64,000 nt of DNA from Pseudogemmobacter bohemicus (GTDB lineage Bacteria; Pseudomonadota; Alphaproteobacteria; Rhodobacterales; Rhodobacteraceae): contig NZ_QNHG01000002.1 in NCBI RefSeq assembly GCF_003290025.1, positions 1,026,566 to 1,090,565 of the forward strand, read 5' to 3'. A program made the translations under genes and the position numbers. How positions within the stretch are numbered: the stretch's first letter is position 1; every line of letters starts with the position of its first letter. Shown piece by piece: positions 39,308 to 48,841 of the stretch. A model generated the notes under the pieces. The model searched no databases and was not told where the DNA came from. It worked only from the letters and a program-made list of their open reading frames with translations.

Positions 39308-40120
39308 ATGAAACTGCTTTTTCTTGGCGATGTGATGGGGCGCAGCGGGCGGTCGGCAATTGCGGCTGGCCTTCCGAAGATGCGCGCGGATTGGGGTCTC
39401 GATTTTGTCGTGGTCAATGGCGAGAACGCGACCGGCGGCATGGGGCTTTCTGCCGAACATGCGAAGGGGATCCTGGCGGCGGGGGCTGATGTGGTCACGC
39501 TGGGGGATCATGCCTTTGACCAGAAGGACATGGCGCAGTTTCTGGAGGTGGAGCCGCGGGTGATCCGGCCGCTGAACTATTCCAGAATCGCACCGGGGCG
39601 GGGCGGGCGGATCTTTGACGCTCCGGGCGGGCGCAAGGTGCTTGTGGCGCAGGTTCTGGGCCGGGTCTTTATGAAACAGCCCTTTGATGACCCTTTCTCG
39701 GCGATTGATCCGCTGCTGAAGGCGCATCGGCTGGGGGTTGGGGTTCAGGCCTCAATCATTGATATTCATGCCGAGGCAACCTCGGAGAAGATGGGGCTGG
39801 GCCATTGGTGCGACGGCCAGGCGAGCCTTGTCGTCGGCACCCATACGCATGTGCCCACCGGAGATGCGCAGATCCTCAAGGGCGGCACCGCCTATCTGTC
39901 TGACGCCGGCATGTGCGGCGATTATGATTCGGTGATCGGTATGGAGAAGCTGGAGCCGATGCGCCGTTTCGTCACCGGCATGTCGAAAACCCGGTTCGAG
40001 CCGGCGGCGGGCGAGGCGACGCTTTCGGGCGTCTATGTCGAGACCGATGACCGCAGCGGGCTGGCCAGGCGGGTGGTGATGGTGCGTCAGGGCGGCAGGC
40101 TGCAGCAATCTGGCCCGTGA
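39308..40120 (+). CDS. YmdB-family metallophosphoesterase
   Basis: 270 aa. This calcineurin-like family has 2',3'-cyclic nucleotide phosphodiesterase activity in Bacillus YmdB. Metal-binding motifs are FLGDVMGRSGR (6-16), VVNGENATGG (about 35-44), LGDHAFDQKD (about 65-74) and VGTHTHVPTGD (about 177-187). The length is typical. The ATG follows a purine-rich upstream stretch. There is no operon partner; the SLC13 gene follows after 139 bp on the same strand. Confidence 0.92.
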   Translation: MKLLFLGDVMGRSGRSAIAAGLPKMRADWGLDFVVVNGENATGGMGLSAEHAKGILAAGADVVTLGDHAFDQKDMAQFLEVEPRVIRPLNYSRIAPGRGGRIFDAPGGRKVLVAQVLGRVFMKQPFDDPFSAIDPLLKAHRLGVGVQASIIDIHAEATSEKMGLGHWCDGQASLVVGTHTHVPTGDAQILKGGTAYLSDAGMCGDYDSVIGMEKLEPMRRFVTGMSKTRFEPAAGEATLSGVYVETDDRSGLARRVVMVRQGGRLQQSGP

Positions 40121-40259
40121 GCGCCCCCGCGAAGGTGAGTTTTGCTGCCTGTAGCATGCTGGCAGCAATGCTTTCCGTTAAGACGACCTTGTTTGTAGAA
40201 TTTTCTTCCCCGGCATGGGCGCGCCGCCTATAAGGCCCTCAGTCCAGCTGAAGGTCATA

Positions 40260-42038
40260 ATGCTCTGGTTTGAAATCTCCGCCGCTGCGCAGCCCTGGGT
40301 CGCACTGACCGTTCTTGTCGTGATGTTCGGCCTTTTCGTCTCCGAGATCATCCCGGTCGAGGTGACGGCGATTGCGGCGGCTGCGGTGATGATGGTGCTG
40401 GGGTTCCTGCCCCTGGCGGAAGCGCAATCCGTGCTGTCGAACCCGGCGCCCTGGACGATTGCGCTGATGTTTCTGGTGATGGGCGGGCTGGTCAGAACCG
40501 GCGCCATCGAGCAGGTGATCCATACCGCCGAGAAATCGGTCGAGGGGCGCCCGCGCGTCACCATCGTCGCGCTGTTTTCCTTTATCGCGGTGGCTTCGGC
40601 CTTTATGAACAACACGCCGCTGGTGGCAGTGATGATTCCGGTGGTCATGCAACTGGCGCTGAAAATGGGGGCGGCACCGTCCAAGCTGCTGATCCCGCTG
40701 TCTTATATGACAGTGATGGCGGGAATGATGACGCTGATCGGCACCTCGACCAACCTGCTGGTGGATGGGGTGGCGGTAAAGGCCGGGATGCCGCATTTCT
40801 CGCTTTTCGAGATCTTCCCGCTCGGTCTCGCGGTCACCATTGCCGGCGCGATCTTTCTGGGCCTCTTCGCCAACCGCCTGCTGCCGGTGCGCCAGTCGAT
40901 GGGGATGCTGCTGACCGACCGGCGCAAGATGAAATATTTCACCGAAGTGGCGATCCCCGAGGACAGCCCGCTTGTCGGCCAGGCACCGCTGGAGGTTGAT
41001 CTGTTCCGCAGGAACGGTGTGCGGCTGATCGACGTCTTGCGCGGTGACGCCTCGCTGCGCCGCGACCTCGCGCCGGTGCGACTGGAGCCCGGCGACCGCG
41101 TGGTTTTGCGCGCCGAAATGGCCGATCTGATGGAATTCGACCGCCGCCGCGAGGTGCATCTGGTCGACAAGCTCTCCTCGGTGAAGACCGAGACGGTCGA
41201 GGTCCTGATCGGCCCCGGCTGCAGGATGGAGGGGCAGCGCCTCGGCGATCTGCGGCTCCGCCGCCGCTACGGCGTCTATGTGCTGGCCGCGCATCGCCGC
41301 AACCAGAATATCGGTCGCCAGCTGGATGACCTGATCGTCCGCGTCGGCGATACGCTGCTGCTCGAAGGCGCCATCGAGGATATCCAGCGCCTCGCCGCCG
41401 ATATGGATCTCGTCGACATCACCCGCCCGCGCGAGAAGCCCTATCGCCGCGCCAAAGCCCCCATCGCCGTCGGCGCGCTGGCCTTCATCGTCCTGCTCTC
41501 GGCGCTCAATGTGGCCCCGATCCAGCTCCTCGCCTTCCTCGCCGTTGCGGTGATCCTCGTCACCCGCTGCGTCGACAGCGACGAGGCCTTCAGCTTTGTC
41601 GATGGCCGCCTGCTGGCGATGATCTTCGCGATGCTGGCGGTGGGCGAGGGGCTCGACCGCTCCGGCGCCGTCGAGATGATCGTGAATGCCGCCGCCCCCT
41701 GGCTCAAGGGCCTCTCACCCTTTTTCCTGATCCTCGCGGTCTATTTCCTCGGTCTCGTGCTGACCGAATTCCTCTCGAACAATGCGGTCGCAGTGATCTA
41801 CACCCCCGTCGCCATCGAGTTGGCCAACAACCTCGGCTACGACCCGCGCCCGCTGGTGGTCGCGGTGATGTTCTCGGCCACGCTCGCCTTCGCCACCCCG
41901 GTCGGCTACCAGACCAATATGATGGTCTACGGCCCCGGCGGCTACCGCTTCTCGGATTACATGCGCGTCGGCCTGCCGCTCAACATCATCCTGATGTTCC
42001 TTTGCTCGGCCCTGATCCCCCTCTTCTGGCCGCTCTGA
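40260..42038 (+). CDS. SLC13-family permease with central RCK_C (TrkA-C) domains
   Basis: 592 aa from the ATG at 40260 (AAGG upstream). Membrane segments surround two cytosolic TrkA-C-like domains (about 215-395; [33 protein letters not shown]). [13 protein letters not shown] (N-terminal) and a C-terminal [19 protein letters not shown] segment are the SNxx-type sodium/substrate motifs of divalent-anion:Na+ symporters. Such proteins carry dicarboxylates or sulfate-like anions; the substrate here is not determinable. The coding sequence switches to more C-rich codon use in its second half. A copy of the dispersed hairpin element lies 22 bp after the stop. Confidence 0.88.
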   Translation: MLWFEISAAAQPWVALTVLVVMFGLFVSEIIPVEVTAIAAAAVMMVLGFLPLAEAQSVLSNPAPWTIALMFLVMGGLVRTGAIEQVIHTAEKSVEGRPRVTIVALFSFIAVASAFMNNTPLVAVMIPVVMQLALKMGAAPSKLLIPLSYMTVMAGMMTLIGTSTNLLVDGVAVKAGMPHFSLFEIFPLGLAVTIAGAIFLGLFANRLLPVRQSMGMLLTDRRKMKYFTEVAIPEDSPLVGQAPLEVDLFRRNGVRLIDVLRGDASLRRDLAPVRLEPGDRVVLRAEMADLMEFDRRREVHLVDKLSSVKTETVEVLIGPGCRMEGQRLGDLRLRRRYGVYVLAAHRRNQNIGRQLDDLIVRVGDTLLLEGAIEDIQRLAADMDLVDITRPREKPYRRAKAPIAVGALAFIVLLSALNVAPIQLLAFLAVAVILVTRCVDSDEAFSFVDGRLLAMIFAMLAVGEGLDRSGAVEMIVNAAAPWLKGLSPFFLILAVYFLGLVLTEFLSNNAVAVIYTPVAIELANNLGYDPRPLVVAVMFSATLAFATPVGYQTNMMVYGPGGYRFSDYMRVGLPLNIILMFLCSALIPLFWPL

Positions 42039-42060
42039 CCCGCTTTTATCCCTTCATCTG

Positions 42061-42104
42061 TCCAAAAATATCCCAGGGGGTCCGGGGGACTGGTCCCCCG
42101 GCTC
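42061..42104. repeat. Dispersed GC-hairpin element, copy B
   Basis: TCCAAAAATATCCCAGGGGG leads into CCGGGGGAC-TG-GTCCCCCGG (42082-42101), a perfect 9-bp inverted repeat, then CTC. It aligns with copy A at 18768-18808 in head, spacing and hairpin, with compensatory changes in the stem (A: GGGGGC/GCCCCC; B: GGGGAC/GTCCCC). The changed pair keeps the stem, which argues for a structural role. Confidence 0.75.
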
Positions 42105-42168
42105 TTGCCGCCCAGGCCCCGCGCGTTGTATGGAGGCCCACCACCGAAATCGAAGGAATGAGGCCCCT

Positions 42169-42909
42169 ATGGCAGGCCATTCGAAATGGGCAAACATCCA
42201 GCACCGCAAGGGCAAGCAGGATGGCATCCGCTCCAAAATGTTCTCCAAACTCTCGAAAGAGATCACCGTCGCCGCAAAGATGGGTGACCCGGATCCCGAC
42301 AAGAACCCGCGTCTGCGTCTCGCCGTGAAAGCCGCCAAAGCGGTCTCGATGCCGAAGGACGTGATCGACCGCGCCATCAAAAAATCCCAGATGGGTGATG
42401 CGGCCGATTACACCGAGATCCGCTATGAGGGCTACGGCGCCGGTGGTATCGCCATCATCGTCGAGGCGATGACCGACAATCTCAACCGTACCGCCTCGAA
42501 TGTGCGCAGCTATTTCACCAAAGCGGGCGGCAATATGGGCCAGACCGGCTCGGTATCGCATGGCTTTGACCGGCTGGGCGAAATCTCTTATCCGATCACC
42601 GCCGGCGATGCCGATTCGGTGATGATGGCCGCCATCGAGGCCGGCGCTGATGATGTCGAGTCGGATGAGGAGGGGCACTGGATCTATTGCAAGATCGAAG
42701 ATCTCCCGGCCGTTTCCGATGCGCTTGAGGCCACGCTGGGCGAGTCGACCGAGGCCAGGCTGGTCTGGCGGCCGCAATCCAGGACCGAGGTTGATCTCGA
42801 GACCGCGCAAAAGCTGATGAAACTTGTGGATCTTCTCGAAGAAGATGACGACGTGCAGACCGTCACCCATAATTTCGATGTCCCCGAGGATGTCGCGGCG
42901 CAGCTCTGA
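42169..42909 (+). CDS. yebC: YebC/PmpR-family protein
   Basis: 246 aa. The N-terminus [18 protein letters not shown] is the family signature; [16 protein letters not shown]-like and GPGGVAIIVE-like blocks follow (here [19 protein letters not shown] and [17 protein letters not shown]). The family was described as transcription regulators and more recently as ribosome-associated factors that relieve stalling at proline runs. This genome has several very Pro-rich proteins (TolA, KpsE), for which that would matter. The ATG at 42169 is set by the signature. A strong terminator follows. Confidence 0.96.
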   Translation: MAGHSKWANIQHRKGKQDGIRSKMFSKLSKEITVAAKMGDPDPDKNPRLRLAVKAAKAVSMPKDVIDRAIKKSQMGDAADYTEIRYEGYGAGGIAIIVEAMTDNLNRTASNVRSYFTKAGGNMGQTGSVSHGFDRLGEISYPITAGDADSVMMAAIEAGADDVESDEEGHWIYCKIEDLPAVSDALEATLGESTEARLVWRPQSRTEVDLETAQKLMKLVDLLEEDDDVQTVTHNFDVPEDVAAQL

Positions 42910-42931
42910 AACCCGGCTTTACCGAAGAAAC

Positions 42932-42958
42932 ACCCCGGCCGTGAGGCCGGGGTTTTTT
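42932..42958 (+). terminator. Intrinsic terminator of yebC
   Basis: CCCCGGCC (42933-42940), GTGA loop, GGCCGGGG (42945-42952), then TTTTTT (42953-42958). A textbook stem and T-run 23 bp after the stop. Confidence 0.9.
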
Positions 42959-43071
42959 CTTGCCCTGGCTCTCTGACCGTTCGGTCACGTCACCCTGCTG
43001 TGATCTGGCAGTTCTACTCTGCACTGCCAGAGAGGCGCCGTTTCGCGCCGGGTAAAGGACGGGAATCGCGC

Positions 43072-43977
43072 ATGGGTCAGATGATGCATGGGGATGACAG
43101 CTTTGCGCCTGCCGGCCTGCCGGAAGGTCCGGTTTTCACCTATTCTCATCCCGATCAAAGCCCCCTGCGCCGCCGGCTGATCCGGGTGGTTGAACGCATC
43201 TCGGGTCAGAGCCGTATCGAGCGGCTCTACCGTGACTGGCGCGCCGATCCGGCCAAAGACCGCTCTGCCCCGGTCTTTGCCGAGGCGATGCGGGTCCTTG
43301 GCCTGCGCATCGAATATACCGCCGGCGATGAGGGGATGATCCCGAAGACCGGCGGGCTGCTGGTGATCGCGAACCATCCTTTCGGCATCGCCGACGGGCT
43401 GGCGATCGGCGATCTGCTCACCCGGGTGCGCCCCGATGTGAAGCTGATGGTCAATGCCGCGCTTTGCCAGGCGCCCGAGGCAAAGGATGTGCTGCTGCCG
43501 GTCGATTTCAGCCATGGCCCCGAGGCGCGACGTACCTCTGCCGAGACGCGGCGCGCGGCGACGGAATGGCTTGAGGCGGGGCATGTGCTGGTGATTTTTC
43601 CGGCCGGCGGCGTGGCCACCGCGCCAAAGCCGCTGTCGCGCCGGGCTGCCGATCCGGCCTGGCATCCTTTCGTGGCGCGGCTGGCCACGCGCCCGGGCGT
43701 CCGGGTGCTGCCGATCTGGTTCCATGGCCAGAATTCCCGCCTCTTCCAGATCGCCAGCCACTATTCCTACCCGCTCCGCGTCGCGCTGATCTTCCGCGAG
43801 ACCCTGAAGCGCGCGAAGAAACCGCTCCGCATCGCCATTGGCAGCCCGGTCGCGCTTGACCCAGGGCTGAAATCGGCGGCCACGGGCGAATTGCGGCGCC
43901 TGACCTATGAGCTTGCCGGCGCGAAAGGGCCAAAACCCGGGGTGGAATTCACCTTCCCGGCAAGAATCAGGTGGTAG
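43072..43977 (+). CDS. PlsC-like lysophospholipid acyltransferase
   Basis: 301 aa from the ATG at 43072; ATGs at codons 4 and 5 are alternatives. VIANHPFGIADG (about 100-111) stands in for the NHx4D acyltransferase motif but has five residues between His and Asp. The second motif region is VLVIFPAGGVATAPK (FPAGG in place of FPEGT), and VLPIWFHGQNSRLFQIA follows. These variants are typical of the hemolysin/OlsA-like branch, which acylates lyso-lipids, including ornithine lipids in related bacteria. No OlsB partner is adjacent. The end overlaps the convergent regulator gene by 11 bp. Confidence 0.82.
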   Translation: MGQMMHGDDSFAPAGLPEGPVFTYSHPDQSPLRRRLIRVVERISGQSRIERLYRDWRADPAKDRSAPVFAEAMRVLGLRIEYTAGDEGMIPKTGGLLVIANHPFGIADGLAIGDLLTRVRPDVKLMVNAALCQAPEAKDVLLPVDFSHGPEARRTSAETRRAATEWLEAGHVLVIFPAGGVATAPKPLSRRAADPAWHPFVARLATRPGVRVLPIWFHGQNSRLFQIASHYSYPLRVALIFRETLKRAKKPLRIAIGSPVALDPGLKSAATGELRRLTYELAGAKGPKPGVEFTFPARIRW

Positions 43978-44941
43978 GGGCGGGTCCGGAGGCCGGGGGC
44001 GGCACCAGAACAGCCGCCGCCGCAAGCCGGATCTCGCGGGTCAGCGGCGCCAGCGCCGGAGCCACTAAACGCGGAAACTGCCAGTAAAGCGTCACATCCA
44101 GCGCGCTGTCGGGCCGGATCTCGACCAGCCGGCCGGCATCCAGATGCGGGCGGGCCAGCGCTTCGGGGTTCATCGCCCAGCCGAGACCCAGCAAAGCCGC
44201 ATCGACAAAGGCCTGGCTTGCACCGATCCGGTGGCAGGGCAGGGTGAGCGGCGCAGAACCCGCGCCCGAATCGAGGCCCGAAACCAAACCCGAATCCAAA
44301 CCCGAAACCGGCCCCGGATATGATCCTGCAACCCGCTCGGCCCAGTCCTGTTGCAGCCTGTCCTTGCCGGAATAGATCAGCGAGGGCGCCCGGGCGAGTG
44401 CCCCGGCAGAAACACCGTCAGGAAACCAGCGCGCCATATAGCCGGGGCTGGCCGTCGCCAGGTAGCGCAGCGCGCCAAGCGCAATCGTGTCACAGCCCTG
44501 CAAAGGCCCCGGATGTGCGGTGATCGCCGCCATCACCTCTCCACGCCTGAGCCAGTCCTGGCTGACATCCTGATCGTCGATCACCAGGTCGAACAGAAAC
44601 CCTTCGCAGGAGGCGAGCGCCGGCAGCACCCAGGTCGCGAGGCTGTCGGCATTGACCGCGATCCGCAAAGGCGCGGGCCCGGTGGCAAGCGCGGGCAGAT
44701 CCTCGGCCAGCTGCCGCTCAAGCAGGCGGATCTCGTCATAATGGCGGATCAGGCGCAGGCCCTCCGGCGTCGCCTCGCAGGGCTGGCCGCGCCGGATCAG
44801 CCGCATCCCCACCCGCTCCTCCAGCGCGCGGATCCGCTGCGAGATGGCGGGAGGCGTGACCGACAGCGCGCTTGCGGCGAGGTCAAAGGCGCCGAGGCGG
44901 TGAATGGCGGCAAGGGCGGCAAGCCAGGCGGGGTCGAGCAT
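43967..44941 (-). CDS. lysG: LysR-type regulator of lysine/arginine export (LysG/ArgP family)
   Basis: 324 aa. A winged helix-turn-helix (about 15-60; FDLAASALSVTPPAISQRIRALEE) precedes a LysR effector domain. The gene is divergent from a LysE exporter, the classical LysG-LysE arrangement in which the regulator senses Lys/Arg and switches on the exporter. An interrupted palindrome is in between. Residues about 210-226 are an odd Gly/Ser/Asp stretch (SGLDSGLVSGLDSG) encoded by two 24-bp tandem repeats (44265-44312); family members near 300 residues lack it. It would form a flexible loop in the effector domain. Confidence 0.9.
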   Translation of the reverse strand: MLDPAWLAALAAIHRLGAFDLAASALSVTPPAISQRIRALEERVGMRLIRRGQPCEATPEGLRLIRHYDEIRLLERQLAEDLPALATGPAPLRIAVNADSLATWVLPALASCEGFLFDLVIDDQDVSQDWLRRGEVMAAITAHPGPLQGCDTIALGALRYLATASPGYMARWFPDGVSAGALARAPSLIYSGKDRLQQDWAERVAGSYPGPVSGLDSGLVSGLDSGAGSAPLTLPCHRIGASQAFVDAALLGLGWAMNPEALARPHLDAGRLVEIRPDSALDVTLYWQFPRLVAPALAPLTREIRLAAAAVLVPPPASGPAPTT

Positions 44942-44956
44942 GAGAATAAGCCACTC

Positions 44957-44979
44957 TTAATCAGGTGAAGAAAGATTAA
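44957..44979. promoter_or_regulatory. Interrupted palindrome in the lysG/lysE divergent promoter
   Basis: TTAATC (44957-44962) and GATTAA (44974-44979) flank an 11-nt spacer in the 93-bp gap between the two start codons. LysR-type regulators bind interrupted dyads in exactly this setting, so it is the likely LysG binding site. Confidence 0.65.
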
Positions 44980-45034
44980 CTGGATTTATCCCCGACGCAA
45001 CGGATAGCGAGGCCAGGCAACCTGGAGGGCGAAA

Positions 45035-45637
45035 ATGTTTGAGGCGATAATCGCAGGCTATTTCACCGCGCTGAGCCTGATCCTCGCCATCGGGGCGCAG
45101 AATGCTTTCGTGCTGCGCCAGGGGCTGAGGCGCGAGTATGTCGGGCTGGTGGTGGCAATCTGCGCCATCTCGGATGCGGTGCTGATCACGCTGGGGGTGG
45201 CGGGCTTTGGCGCCATGAGCCGTGCCGCGCCCTGGCTGGTGCCGGTGATGAAATGGGGCGGTGTCGCATTTTTGCTGTTCTACGGCGCGCTGCGGTTCCG
45301 GGCCGCGATGCGGGGCGGCGAGGCGCTGGTCCCCTCGGCCAGCGCGCCGGTCTCGCGCCGCTCGGTGGTGGTGACCTGTCTCTTGCTGACCTGGGCCAAT
45401 CCTCATGTCTGGCTGGATACGGTGGTGCTGCTCGGCTCGGTTTCGGCGCAGCATGAGGGGCAGCGTCTCGCCTTCGGGATCGCGGCGGCGATGGGGTCTT
45501 TCAGCTTTTTCTCGGCGCTTGGCTTTGGCGCGCGCTTTCTGGCGCCGGTTTTCGCAAAGCCCCGCGCCTGGGTGGTGCTGGAGATCGGCGTTGGCCTGGT
45601 GATGTGGACCATCGCGGCAACCCTTGCCTTTTCCTGA
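45035..45637 (+). CDS. lysE: LysE/ArgO-family amino-acid exporter
   Basis: 200 aa with about six membrane segments. The N-terminal AIGAQNAFVLRQGL motif (about 18-31) is the family hallmark, and TCLLLTWANPHVWLDTVVLLG (partly quoted) is the second conserved block. It exports lysine and/or arginine when they accumulate, for example from peptide uptake. Divergent lysG and the palindrome support regulated expression. The start has GGAGG about 7 nt upstream. An EamA transporter gene follows after 21 bp. Confidence 0.93.
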   Translation: MFEAIIAGYFTALSLILAIGAQNAFVLRQGLRREYVGLVVAICAISDAVLITLGVAGFGAMSRAAPWLVPVMKWGGVAFLLFYGALRFRAAMRGGEALVPSASAPVSRRSVVVTCLLLTWANPHVWLDTVVLLGSVSAQHEGQRLAFGIAAAMGSFSFFSALGFGARFLAPVFAKPRAWVVLEIGVGLVMWTIAATLAFS

Positions 45638-45658
45638 AATCGGGCGCAGGTCGGACCC

Positions 45659-46573
45659 ATGTGGGAAAGACAGGCCGACCGCCCGGTTGCGGGAATTATC
45701 TGGATGCTGGTTTCGGGCATTGCCATGGTTGGCGTGAACGGGGCGGTGAAATATGTCGGCACCTCGCTGCCTGCGACGCAATCGGCCTTTCTGCGCTTTG
45801 CGGTGGGGCTGTGTTTCTTCCTGCCGATGGTGGCTCCGGTCCTGCGCGCGGGCTATCCGGCGCGGGTCTGGAAACTGTTCGGGCTGCGCGGCGTGCTGCA
45901 TGTCGGCGCGGTGATCCTGTGGTTTTACGCCATGGCGCGGATCCCGGTGGCCGAGGTCTCTGCCATCGGCTTTCTTAACCCGGTGATCGTGTTGATCGTG
46001 GGCGGGCTTTTGCTGGGCGAGGGGCTGAGCTTTCGCCGCATCCTGGTCGCCGTGGTGGCCTTTGCCGGTGCGATGATCGTCTTGCGGCCGGGCCTGCGCG
46101 AGGTGGAGCCGGGCCATTGGGCGCAGCTGGGCGCGGCGTTTCTGTTCGCGGGCGGCTATATCGTGGCGAAACGGCTCAGCGCTTCGGTTCCCGCCAGCGT
46201 GATCGTGGCGATGATGACCTGGACTTCGGCGATCGGCCTTTTGCCGCTGGCGCTGATCGACTGGCAGCCGGTGGCGGCCTGGCAGATCGGCGCGCTGGCT
46301 CTGGGGGCGGTCTTTGCCACGCTGGGCCATTACGCGATGACGCGCGCCTTTGCCGAGGCGCCGCTGGCGGTGACGCAGCCGGTGAGCTTTTTGCAGATCA
46401 TCTGGTCGGCGCTGATGGGCGCTGTGCTGTTCCATGAGGGGATCGACCCGTTCGTGATCCTGGGCGGTGCGGTGATCATCGGGGCGATCAGCTTCAACAT
46501 CCGCGCCGAGGCCAATGCGCGCCGGGTGATCCGTGCCGCCGATGGCGCCGGCACCGGCGGCCCTGCAACCTGA
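45659..46573 (+). CDS. EamA/DMT-superfamily transporter
   Basis: 304 aa with ten predicted membrane segments as two EamA repeats (about 10-140 and 150-285). Conserved features include GVNGAVKYVG, RFAVGLCFFLP, and PVAEVSAIGFLNPVIVLIVGGLLLGE near the end of repeat one. It is a metabolite exporter or importer of unknown substrate. It is probably co-transcribed with lysE (21-bp gap), which would suggest an amino acid or related solute. The last ~20 residues are hydrophilic. Confidence 0.88.
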   Translation: MWERQADRPVAGIIWMLVSGIAMVGVNGAVKYVGTSLPATQSAFLRFAVGLCFFLPMVAPVLRAGYPARVWKLFGLRGVLHVGAVILWFYAMARIPVAEVSAIGFLNPVIVLIVGGLLLGEGLSFRRILVAVVAFAGAMIVLRPGLREVEPGHWAQLGAAFLFAGGYIVAKRLSASVPASVIVAMMTWTSAIGLLPLALIDWQPVAAWQIGALALGAVFATLGHYAMTRAFAEAPLAVTQPVSFLQIIWSALMGAVLFHEGIDPFVILGGAVIIGAISFNIRAEANARRVIRAADGAGTGGPAT

Positions 46574-46745
46574 CCCCCAACACCTTGCCCTGCCATCTGA
46601 CCCCAACACCCGAGCCGTTGCGCCAGAGCGCCTCCGGGCGCGCGGCGGGCCAGGAGGCGTTAAACCCCTGACACCTAGCCTTTGCCCCGCGGGTGCGCGA
46701 CTGCCTCGCGGTTAACTGCGGCTTTGACCCCGCATGGAGGCAAAC

Positions 46746-47795
46746 TTGTCCGATTCCACCGATATTCTTGGCCTGCCGCTGATCCTGCCCGCTCAGGCGC
46801 AGAAACATGTGACCCATAACGAGGCCCTGCTGGCGCTGGATGCCGTGGTGCAGCTGGCGGTGCTGGACCGCAACCGCACCGCGCCGCCGGTGACGGCGGT
46901 GCCCGGCGACCGGCATCTGGTGGCGGTCAGCGCGACCGGGCTCTGGGTCGGGCAGGAGGGGCGGATTGCGGTGATGACCGGCACCGGCTGGCAGTTCCAC
47001 GCGCCGGTGCCGGGCTGGCGCGCCTGGGTGCTGGCCGAGCAGCGTGAGGCGGTGTTTGACGGCCTGACCTGGAAGACCCCGGATGAGGGCGAGGGCGGCT
47101 TCGCGCGGCTGGGTGTCGGCACCTCGCCCGATGCGGTGAACCGGCTGGCGGTGGCGTCTGAGGCGGTGCTGATGACCCATCAGGGCGCCGGCATGCAGCT
47201 GAAGCTGAACAAGGCGGCCGCGGCGCATACCGCAAGCCTGCTGTTCCAGACCGCCTGGTCGGGGCGGGCCGAGATGGGCACTGCCGGCGGCAGCGATTTC
47301 TCGGTCAAGGTCAGCGGTGATGGCTCGGCCTGGTTCACCGGGCTGCAGGTGGCGGCGGCAACCGGCGTGGTGGATTTCCCGCAGGGTCTGACCCGCGCCG
47401 GCTCGCAGGTCTTTGCGAGGAGCAATATTCTCGGCCCCGTCTCCCAGGCGGCCGGGGTGCCGGCCGGCGCGGTGATCGAGCGCGGCTCGAACGCGAATGG
47501 CGAGTATATCCGCTATGCCGATGGCACCCAGATCTGCTGGAGGAACACTCTTTCAGTCGCCAGTGCCTCGACCGCGCTTGGCTCCGGGTTCACCTCGGCG
47601 GCGCTGACCTGGACCTATCCGGTGGCCTTCGTGACCGGCTCGACGCCGGTGGTTTCGGGCATGGCGGATGCGGTGGATTGCTGGCTTTCCCACGCAGCGC
47701 CGGTGGCGGCTTCGGTGTCGCTCAGGGTGCTGGCGCTGGTGACGAAGGCCGGGACGGTCGGCGTCAGGGCCATGGCCGTCGGGCGCTGGTTCTAA
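46746..47795 (+). CDS. DUF2793 domain protein (tail-fibre-like)
   Basis: 349 aa if started at TTG 46746, which has GGAGG 6 nt upstream and gives the family-like start MSDSTDILGLPLILPAQAQK; the ATG at 46734 overlaps that Shine-Dalgarno site. Residues about 10-110 carry the DUF2793 signature (QAQKHVTHNEALLALDAVVQ, ...WVGQEGRIAVM). The middle is Gly/Ala-rich and beta-prone, and the C-terminus (IRYADGTQICWRN, VSVASASTALGS) resembles phage tail-fibre or receptor-binding modules. In this order such genes occur in prophages and near surface-polysaccharide loci. No phage genes are adjacent, so a surface role is likely here. It converges on and overlaps the GT2 gene by 4 bp. Confidence 0.8.
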   Translation: MSDSTDILGLPLILPAQAQKHVTHNEALLALDAVVQLAVLDRNRTAPPVTAVPGDRHLVAVSATGLWVGQEGRIAVMTGTGWQFHAPVPGWRAWVLAEQREAVFDGLTWKTPDEGEGGFARLGVGTSPDAVNRLAVASEAVLMTHQGAGMQLKLNKAAAAHTASLLFQTAWSGRAEMGTAGGSDFSVKVSGDGSAWFTGLQVAAATGVVDFPQGLTRAGSQVFARSNILGPVSQAAGVPAGAVIERGSNANGEYIRYADGTQICWRNTLSVASASTALGSGFTSAALTWTYPVAFVTGSTPVVSGMADAVDCWLSHAAPVAASVSLRVLALVTKAGTVGVRAMAVGRWF

Positions 47796-48739
47796 AGCCG
47801 CCCGAACACCGCCGCCGCCGCCATGGCCGCATCGCCGATGCGCGAGCTGCGATGGATGCCAAGGCGGCGGAATGCCAGAATGCGCGCCGGGCCATATCCC
47901 GGCGCGTCCAGGAACCCGTCCAGTGTGACCCGCGCCGCCTTGGTCAGCATCGCCTCGCGCGCCTTCAGCGCCTGGGCCTGGCCCTGCATCATCCGCCCCC
48001 ATTCGCCGCTGAGCAGCATGGCGAGCCGCCGTTTTCCCGCTGCGGTGCCCCGCGCGCCCCCAAGCGCATTGCCGTCATGCTGGCGGTAGATCACCACCGG
48101 CGTCGGGTCGAGCGCCAGCCCGCCGCCGCAACCGGCGATCAGTTGATAAAGCCACCAGTCATGCCAGCTGACGCCTTCGGGTATGCCCGCGCGGCGCACC
48201 AGTGCCAGCGCCGCCGGGTTGAGCATGATCGAATGGCCGGCAAACAGGTTCTGCGCCAGCGAGGGTGCGAAACCCGGTCGCGTCCGCCCCGATTTCGACT
48301 GGCTGAGCGTGTTCAGCGCCCCATCGGCCAGCATGCTTTCACCGGCATAGATCACCGGCACCGCAATGTCGGGCTGTGCGCCGCCCATCATGCGTTCGGC
48401 GGCGGCAATGCGGCGCAGCCCGCGCGCAAGCTTGCCCTTCAGCCAGACATCATCCTGATCGGCCAGCGCGACGATGCCCTGCGGCAGATCCGGGTGGCAC
48501 AGCGCCGAGAGGAAATTCGCCGCCGCCCCGCGCCGGGGGCCATCGACCAGGGTGACGGGGTGGGTCTTGCCGAATTCCGCAAGGATCTCGCGGCTGCGGT
48601 CGGTCGAGCCGTCATCCGACACAAAGAGCGACCAGGAGGGATGGCTCTGCGCTGCGATGCTGGCGAGCTGCTCGGGCAGATGGGCCTCCCCGTTGCGGGT
48701 GGCCATCACGATTGTCACATGCTGATCGTTCTGGCGCAT
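47792..48739 (-). CDS. Family 2 glycosyltransferase
   Basis: 315 aa from the ATG at 48739 (GGGTGG upstream), which places VTIVMATRNGEAHLPEQLAS at the N-terminus as in the family; longer in-frame starts add disordered sequence. GT-A motifs are VSDDGSTDRS (about 40-49) and ALADQDDVWLKGKL (about 91-104), the DxD-like metal site. It resembles rhamnosyl/abequosyl-type GT2 enzymes that build O-antigen or capsule. It stands between the DUF2793 gene and the RTX gene and is transcribed leftward. Confidence 0.9.
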   Translation of the reverse strand: MRQNDQHVTIVMATRNGEAHLPEQLASIAAQSHPSWSLFVSDDGSTDRSREILAEFGKTHPVTLVDGPRRGAAANFLSALCHPDLPQGIVALADQDDVWLKGKLARGLRRIAAAERMMGGAQPDIAVPVIYAGESMLADGALNTLSQSKSGRTRPGFAPSLAQNLFAGHSIMLNPAALALVRRAGIPEGVSWHDWWLYQLIAGCGGGLALDPTPVVIYRQHDGNALGGARGTAAGKRRLAMLLSGEWGRMMQGQAQALKAREAMLTKAARVTLDGFLDAPGYGPARILAFRRLGIHRSSRIGDAAMAAAAVFGRL

Positions 48740-48841
48740 ATCCACCCTGCCGGCGGGGCGTGGGCGCGTCTGTTGCCGGCGCGGCCCATCCCATCGGGTC
48801 ATCCTTCGCCGAAACCGGGGCGGGACGCAATCCGCGACACG

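Noticed and set aside
46746-47795. Prophage or gene-transfer-agent region suggested by the DUF2793 gene
   Set aside because: No capsid, terminase, portal, integrase or lysis genes nearby.
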